Source: Amycolatopsis rubida (GTDB taxonomy: Bacteria; Actinomycetota; Actinomycetes; Mycobacteriales; Pseudonocardiaceae). Taken from it: a DNA stretch of 64,000 bases. The DNA is taken from positions 124,001-188,000 of the forward strand of contig NZ_FOWC01000005.1 in the NCBI RefSeq assembly GCF_900115345.1, given 5' to 3'. This document shows, one piece after another, positions 59,677-64,000 of this stretch; position 1 is the stretch's first letter; each line of letters starts with the position of its first letter. The position numbers and the translations under genes are program-made. Below the pieces are notes generated by a model. It did not search any database, was not told where the DNA came from, and saw nothing but the letters and a program-made list of their open reading frames with translations.

Positions 59677-60870
59677 TCAGTTCATCACGACGTCCGGCGG
59701 CACCTCAGTGTCGTTCTTCAGCGCGTCGAACAGCTGCGCGGACTTCTTCTTGTCCCAGTGCTGCGCCGAAGCGTCGGTGATCGGCATCGTCGTGGTCGTG
59801 ACGCCGTCGGACGAGATGCCGCGCATCGCGATCGCCAGGCCGGCCAGGTTGTGCACGTGGTCGCCGGTGTCCATGGTCAGCGCGTCCGGCGCGGAGCCGA
59901 GCAGCGGGAAGAAGTCGAACGGGTTCAGCAGCGTCCCGGGACTCGCCACCTGGCTCACCAGCGCGCCGATGAACTTCCGCTGGTTCGCGACCCGGTCGAG
60001 GTCCGAGCGCGGCGTCGCCTCGGCGTGCCGCATCCGGACGAAGCCGAGCGCCGAGCGTCCGTCGAGCTTCTGGCAGCCCGCCTTGATGTCGATGCCGGTC
60101 ATCGGGTCGTTCATGTCCTTGTCGATGCACATGTCGACCCCGCCGATCGCGTCGACGATGTTCGCGAAGCCGCCGAACCCGATCTCCGCGTAGTGGTCCA
60201 TGCGCAGGCCGGTGGCCTGCTCGACCGTCTGGACCAGCAGTTTCGGCCCGCCGAGCGCGAACGCGGAGTTGATCTTGCCCGTGCTGTGGCCGGGGATCTT
60301 CACCTGCGAGTCGCGCGGCAGGCTCAGCAGCGTCGGCTTCGTCGAGTTGTCCGGCAGGTGCGCGATCATGATCGTGTCGGTGCGCTGGCCGCCCGCCTCG
60401 CCCTCGTCGCCGGTGGCCAGCCGCTCCTCGTCCTGCGCGGTCAGGCCCTGGCGGCTGTCCGAGCCGACGATCAGCCAGTTCGTGCCGGACGCGGCGGCCG
60501 GGCGCCCGGAGTAGTCGCCGATCGCGTCCACCCGGTTGATGCTGAACTCCAGATACGCCCAGATCGCGCCGACGAACAGCACGACCACGATCAGCAGCGT
60601 CATCAGGATCTTGCCGACGCTCCATCGGCGGCGACGGCGCGGCCGCGGCTGCCGGCCCCCGTACTCCGGCGGGTCCTGCCTCGGCGGGGCGGGCGGCGGA
60701 GCCGGGGCCTCGCCGCGCGAGCCCATCGGCCGGGTGCGGGCGTCGTAGGGACTCTGCCCTCTCCCCGGCAGCGGCAGCATCTGCGCCCGCTGCTGCTGGC
60801 GCGGGCGTGCGGGGGGCTGCGGTGGCCTGGGCGGCATCCGCCGCCTGCCGTCGTCGCCTCCGTACGTCAT
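59677..60870 (-). CDS. LytR-CpsA-Psr (LCP) cell-wall ligase
   Basis: A 397-aa type II membrane protein. The first ~80 residues are a Pro/Arg-rich cytoplasmic tail, then a span (residues ~87-109, ILMTLLIVVVLFVGAIWAYLEF), then the extracytoplasmic LCP domain: NWLIVGSDSR, RTDTIMIAHL, LSLPRDSQVKIP, KINSAFALGG, FVRMRHAEATPRSDLDRVANQRKFI. LCP enzymes link glycopolymers to peptidoglycan. Conserved Arg and Asp residues are present. Confidence 0.92.
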   Translation of the reverse strand: MTYGGDDGRRRMPPRPPQPPARPRQQQRAQMLPLPGRGQSPYDARTRPMGSRGEAPAPPPAPPRQDPPEYGGRQPRPRRRRRWSVGKILMTLLIVVVLFVGAIWAYLEFSINRVDAIGDYSGRPAAASGTNWLIVGSDSRQGLTAQDEERLATGDEGEAGGQRTDTIMIAHLPDNSTKPTLLSLPRDSQVKIPGHSTGKINSAFALGGPKLLVQTVEQATGLRMDHYAEIGFGGFANIVDAIGGVDMCIDKDMNDPMTGIDIKAGCQKLDGRSALGFVRMRHAEATPRSDLDRVANQRKFIGALVSQVASPGTLLNPFDFFPLLGSAPDALTMDTGDHVHNLAGLAIAMRGISSDGVTTTTMPITDASAQHWDKKKSAQLFDALKNDTEVPPDVVMN

Positions 60871-60978
60871 GGCCTGTCTCCCCGATCCGGTGGGTGTGGC
60901 CGCGCAGGATCCTGCACGGTCCTCCTGCGGTGGACGTGCGGGACCCTACGCGGGTTGTCCCGGCGGGGTGCGGCGGCC

Positions 60979-62232
60979 TCAGCGCGGGTCGGCGAACCCG
61001 AACTGGTGGACCTTCAGATGCCCCGACCGGAACCCGGCCTCGGAGTAGGCGAGGTAGAACTCCCACATCCGCCGGAACACGTCGTCGAACCCGAAGCCGC
61101 GGATGTCGTCCCAGCGCTGCTGGAAGCGGTCCCGCCACAGCTTGAGCGTGCGGGCGTAGTCCTGGCCGAACTCGCGCATCCCGGCCAGCTTCAGCCGGGT
61201 GTTGTCCCGCATCCCGTCCTCGATCGCCTGCACCGACGGGATGATGCCGCCGGGGAAGACGTACTTGTGGATCCACGTGTAGGACCTGGCCGAGGCCAGC
61301 ATCCGGTCGTGGTCCATGGTGATCGCCTGGAGGCCGAACTGCCCGCCGGGGCGCAAGCGCTTGCCGATCGTGGAGAAGAACGTCGGCCAGTAGGACGCGC
61401 CGACCGCCTCGATCATCTCCACGCTGACCACCGAGTCGTACTCGCCGGTGGCCTCGCGGTAGTCGCACAGCCGCACGTCGACGCGGTCGGACAGGCCGGC
61501 TTCGGCGATCCGCGCGTCGGCGAGCGCCTTCTGCTCCTGCGAAATGGTCAGCGACGTGACCTTCGCGCCGCGCGAGGCCGCGCGGATGGACAGTTCACCC
61601 CATCCGGTGCCGATCTCCAGCACCTCGCTGCCTTGGCGCACGCCGGCGTAGTCGAGCACGCTGTCGAGCTTGCGGTGCTGCGCCCGGGTGAGCGTGTCCC
61701 CGGGCCCGAACAGCGCCGAGGAGTACATCATCGACTCGTCCAGGAACGCGCTGAACAGGTCGTTCGACAGGTCGTAGTGGCGGTGGATGTTCGACCGCGC
61801 GCCCTCGATCGTGTTCTCTTCCGCGGAGGGCTGCATGCGCTCGGCGAACCGGCGGAACCGCTGCAGGAAGGGCGGCACGAGCGTGGCGAGCCGCTCGGCG
61901 AACGGCGTGAGGACGCCTGCCAGGTCGTCCGCGGTCCAGTCGCCGACCAGGTATGCCTCGCCGAAGCCGATCTTCGCGTCGGCTCCGAGCCGGTGGAAGA
62001 ACGCCGAGGGCCGGTGGATGCGCATCTCCGGCGCGTCCGGGCCGCCCGCGCCGAGCACCGTGCCGTCCGGGAACGACACCCGCACGTCCAGCGTTTTCAC
62101 CGCGTGCCGGAACAGCGCCTCGGCCGCGCGCGCCCGCAACGGCGAATGCGGCGGCTCGGCGAGACCGGGCCATCGGGATTCGTCGGGCACCGGCTGCGAG
62201 ACCACCGTCGGATCGACTCGTGACGTGGACAA
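60979..62232 (-). CDS. Cyclopropane-fatty-acyl-phospholipid synthase family protein
   Basis: A 417-aa enzyme. The N-terminal domain has FGEAYLVGDWTADDL; the methyltransferase domain has NIHRHYDLSNDLFSAFLDESMMYSSA, SAM motif VLEIGTGWGELSI, VSVEMIEAVG and WIHKYVFPGGIIPS. It transfers a methylene from SAM to membrane-lipid double bonds, or a related methylation. The start is likely TTG 62232, 7 nt after a GGAGGGAG box; no ATG or GTG is well placed. Single gene between LCP and hydrolase genes. Confidence 0.9.
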   Translation of the reverse strand: MSTSRVDPTVVSQPVPDESRWPGLAEPPHSPLRARAAEALFRHAVKTLDVRVSFPDGTVLGAGGPDAPEMRIHRPSAFFHRLGADAKIGFGEAYLVGDWTADDLAGVLTPFAERLATLVPPFLQRFRRFAERMQPSAEENTIEGARSNIHRHYDLSNDLFSAFLDESMMYSSALFGPGDTLTRAQHRKLDSVLDYAGVRQGSEVLEIGTGWGELSIRAASRGAKVTSLTISQEQKALADARIAEAGLSDRVDVRLCDYREATGEYDSVVSVEMIEAVGASYWPTFFSTIGKRLRPGGQFGLQAITMDHDRMLASARSYTWIHKYVFPGGIIPSVQAIEDGMRDNTRLKLAGMREFGQDYARTLKLWRDRFQQRWDDIRGFGFDDVFRRMWEFYLAYSEAGFRSGHLKVHQFGFADPR

Positions 62233-62321
62233 GACACTCCCTCCGAACGGGCTTTCGAGCCCTTCCCCATGATATTCCCGCTTCGTCCCCGCTGCCCTCG
62301 CGACCGGGCCGCGCCCTCCGG

Positions 62322-63062
62322 TTACCCCGGAATGCGCAACCGGTCGCCGGAAGGGCGGGACCAGGCCTGACGAAGAGTCTCGTCCGTCTCGCCCACTCCG
62401 ATCCGGTCCAGTGTGAAAGCACACATCAGCCGGGTCCAGACCGCGGGACGGCGGACCATCGAGTGCCCCTCGCCCGCGATCTCGAACCGCGCGACCAGGT
62501 CGGTGACCTCGCGGGCGCGCGCGGCGAAGGCGTAGGACTCGGCGGGCGAGGTCATCCGGTCGCGGGTGCCGTGCGCGATCAGCACCGCGCGGCCCGCCAC
62601 GGCGTCCACCGGCTCGCCCTGCGGCGTCCACGGAGCCATCGCGCACACCCCGGTCACCGCCGGATCGTCGGCGACGCGCAGCGCGACCCGGCCGCCCATC
62701 GAATGGCCGACGAGGACCACGGGCAGCCCGGGATGGCCGGCGCGGATCTGCTCCAGGGCCCATCGGGCGTCCGGCACCGGGCTTTCCGCCCGCCCGTTCC
62801 AGCCGTACAGCCGGTTCCGCATCAGCCGGACTTCCAGGCCGTGCCGTTTTCCGGCGCGATGCAGCGAGCGGGCCAGCGGCACCATCCGCTGGTACGCCAA
62901 TCGCCACGGCCGGACGGCCGCCGTGCTGCGTTCGGCCCCGCCGTGCAGCACGAGCGCCACCGCGCGGGTCTGCCCGGGGGCCCGCCACACCCGCACGGCC
63001 GGCTCCGCCCGGCCGCTTTGCCGCTTCCCGTTCACCGGAACCCCCGTTTCGATCAACTCCAC
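62322..63062 (-). CDS. Alpha/beta-hydrolase
   Basis: A 246-aa alpha/beta-hydrolase: oxyanion LVLHGGAERS, nucleophile elbow VVLVGHSMGGRVALR (Ser), LIAHGTRDRMTSPAESYAF (Asp) and EGHSMVRRP (His). No signal peptide. Substrate unknown; a serine esterase is likely. GTG start 63062 with a GGTGGA site; divergent from the SIS gene (66 bp apart). Confidence 0.85.
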   Translation of the reverse strand: MELIETGVPVNGKRQSGRAEPAVRVWRAPGQTRAVALVLHGGAERSTAAVRPWRLAYQRMVPLARSLHRAGKRHGLEVRLMRNRLYGWNGRAESPVPDARWALEQIRAGHPGLPVVLVGHSMGGRVALRVADDPAVTGVCAMAPWTPQGEPVDAVAGRAVLIAHGTRDRMTSPAESYAFAARAREVTDLVARFEIAGEGHSMVRRPAVWTRLMCAFTLDRIGVGETDETLRQAWSRPSGDRLRIPG

Positions 63063-63128
63063 GGTAATCCACCACGAAGCGTGTCCACCCGATAGATTCG
63101 GTGCCCGGACCCGTGAGGAAGGGCAGGT

Positions 63129-63857
63129 GTGGTGAGCGCCACGGATCTCGTGAAGAGCACTTCGGACCAGCTTGCGGCGGCCGCGGAGGCCAATGCCGCG
63201 CAGGTGTCCGCCGCCGCCGATCTGCTGCTGGGGGTGATCCGGGCCGACGCGCTGGTCTTCACCGCGGGCGCCGGGCACTCGCTCGCCGCGGTCGCCGAGA
63301 CGTTCTACCGCGCGGGCGGGCTCGCCTGCGTGTATCCGGTGTACCACCCGGAACTGCTGCCGCTGCACGGCGCGCGGCAGAGCACGCGGACCGAGCGCCG
63401 TTCCGGGCTCGCCGAGGAGGTGCTGGCCGAACGCGCGCCGGGACCGGACGACGTGCTGGTCGTGTTTTCCACCTCCGGGGTGAATCCGTACCCGGTCGAA
63501 CTGGCCGCCGGGGCGCGCCGCCGGGGCGCCTCGGTGATCGCCGTGACGTCGCGGGCGTGCGTGGCCGCCGCGCCGCGCCGGTCCGCCACGACGCTGGCCG
63601 AGGAAGGCACGGTGGTGCTGGATTCGCTGGTGATTCCCGGCGATGCCAGCTATCCGGCGTCCGCGCCGAGGACCGGCCCGCTGTCCACTGTGGTCAATGC
63701 GTTTCTGTGGAACTTGATCCTGGCCGAGGTGCATGACCGGGGTGCCGCCGAGGGGCTCGACGTTCCGTTGTGGCGCAGCTCCAATGTGGAGGGTGGCGAC
63801 GCGGCGAACGCGGCGCTGCTGGCCAAGTACGGGCCCCGGGTGCCTGCCCTGCGCTGA
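63129..63857 (+). CDS. SIS-domain sugar-isomerase-like protein
   Basis: A 242-aa SIS protein: VFTAGAGHSLAAVAETFYRAGGLACVYPV (phosphosugar loop), LVVFSTSGVNPYPVELAAGARRRGASVIAVTS, and a late EGGDAANAALLAKYGPRVPALR. Similar proteins bind or isomerise phosphosugars; a transcriptional regulator is excluded by the lack of an HTH. GTG start 63129. Confidence 0.8.
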   Translation: MVSATDLVKSTSDQLAAAAEANAAQVSAAADLLLGVIRADALVFTAGAGHSLAAVAETFYRAGGLACVYPVYHPELLPLHGARQSTRTERRSGLAEEVLAERAPGPDDVLVVFSTSGVNPYPVELAAGARRRGASVIAVTSRACVAAAPRRSATTLAEEGTVVLDSLVIPGDASYPASAPRTGPLSTVVNAFLWNLILAEVHDRGAAEGLDVPLWRSSNVEGGDAANAALLAKYGPRVPALR

Positions 63858-63860
63858 GGA

Positions 63861-63908
63861 GCTCGGGAGTGTTGATCACGGTTCTCACCGTGATCAACAC
63901 TCCCGAGC
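63861..63908. repeat. Perfect palindrome with 22-bp arms (different family)
   Basis: Arms 63861-63882 and 63887-63908 around TCTC; the sequence (GAGTGTTGATCACGGT) differs from the other palindromes. It lies 3 nt after the SIS stop and 3 nt before the stop of the convergent ABC gene, so it is probably a bidirectional terminator. Confidence 0.85.
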
Positions 63909-63911
63909 CCC

Positions 63912-64000
63912 CTACGCCGCGGCAGGTTCCTCCGCGAACTGCGTGTGGTACAGCTCCGCGTACCGCCCCTCCCGCTCCAGCAGTTCTTCGTGCGTCCCGC
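63912..64000 (-). CDS. C-terminal end of an ABC transporter ATP-binding protein (runs off the window)
   Basis: Twenty-nine codons before a TAG: GTHEELLEREGRYAELYHTQFAEEPAAA. The GTHEELL...GRYAELYxxQ ending is the standard C-terminus of ABC exporter (permease-ATPase fusion) proteins. Convergent with the SIS gene. Substrate cannot be judged. Confidence 0.75.
   Translation of the reverse strand, partial: GTHEELLEREGRYAELYHTQFAEEPAAA

Noticed and set aside
1..64000. tRNA or rRNA genes
   Set aside because: No cloverleaf or rRNA-like sequence was recognised by eye; a tRNAscan or Rfam run would be decisive.

Overview
The window is high-GC actinobacterial DNA with short intergenic gaps, ATGA/GTGA start-stop overlaps, many GTG starts and protein families typical of Pseudonocardiaceae. 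It would fit Amycolatopsis or a relative, but the genus is inference from overall character; no rRNA or tRNA gene was found.

1-26 kb is a carbon-fixation and CO-oxidation island. Leftward at the left edge are cbbL-cbbS (red-type form I RuBisCO), cbbX (RuBisCO activase) and a class I fructose-bisphosphate aldolase that runs off the window. A putative 2OG-Fe(II) oxygenase follows. A divergent rightward operon (4.4-8.5 kb) carries an XdhC-like protein, an 89-aa CX5C protein, a MoxR ATPase (CoxD), a VWA protein (CoxE), a 102-aa unknown and a GIY-YIG-like protein. It converges on a leftward cox operon (14.8-8.6 kb): 99-aa unknown, coxM, coxS, coxL, coxG, then five small single-span membrane proteins. 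Two head-to-head paralogous LysR genes (15-16.9 kb) separate this from a second leftward cox operon (26.2-16.9 kb): leader ORF, trmO, xdhC/coxI, coxM2, coxS2, coxL2, an XdhC-YHS fusion, mocA, moxR and a VWA gene. Both CoxL proteins carry the form I AYxCSFR active-site motif. CODH would supply electrons from CO oxidation and RuBisCO would fix the resulting CO2, suggesting facultative carboxydotrophy.

26.2-31.7 kb is a scarred accessory stretch. It has a 25-bp direct repeat 3.36 kb apart, a 3' transposase fragment, two decayed MDR oxidoreductase genes and a broken tetR. Intact genes are a polysaccharide-deacetylase-like secreted protein, an RsbW-like ATPase and a TetR regulator.

31.7-36.8 kb holds a WYL regulator, a cytosine-deaminase-like enzyme, a NIPSNAP protein, a secreted GH18 chitinase with a DasR-type operator in its promoter, a degenerate ~32-bp minisatellite, a small protein and a TetR.

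36.9-47.3 kb is a leftward catabolic operon (TIGR03084, AtuA-like, acyl-CoA dehydrogenase, carboxyltransferase, biotin carboxylase, acyl-CoA dehydrogenase) with a VOC protein and a divergent enoyl-CoA hydratase plus acetoacetate-decarboxylase-like pair. It looks like branched-chain or terpenoid acyl-CoA breakdown.

47.3-64 kb is core metabolism: NrdR boxes and nrdAB (a class Ic, Phe-type radical subunit), a cobalamin riboswitch on metE, a P450, a degenerate PAS-GGDEF-EAL protein, a Bcp peroxiredoxin, a GNAT, an LCP cell-wall ligase, a cyclopropane-fatty-acid synthase-like enzyme, a hydrolase, a SIS protein and the end of an ABC transporter. A family of ~55-bp palindromes, and one of a different sequence, sits at gene 3' ends across the window.
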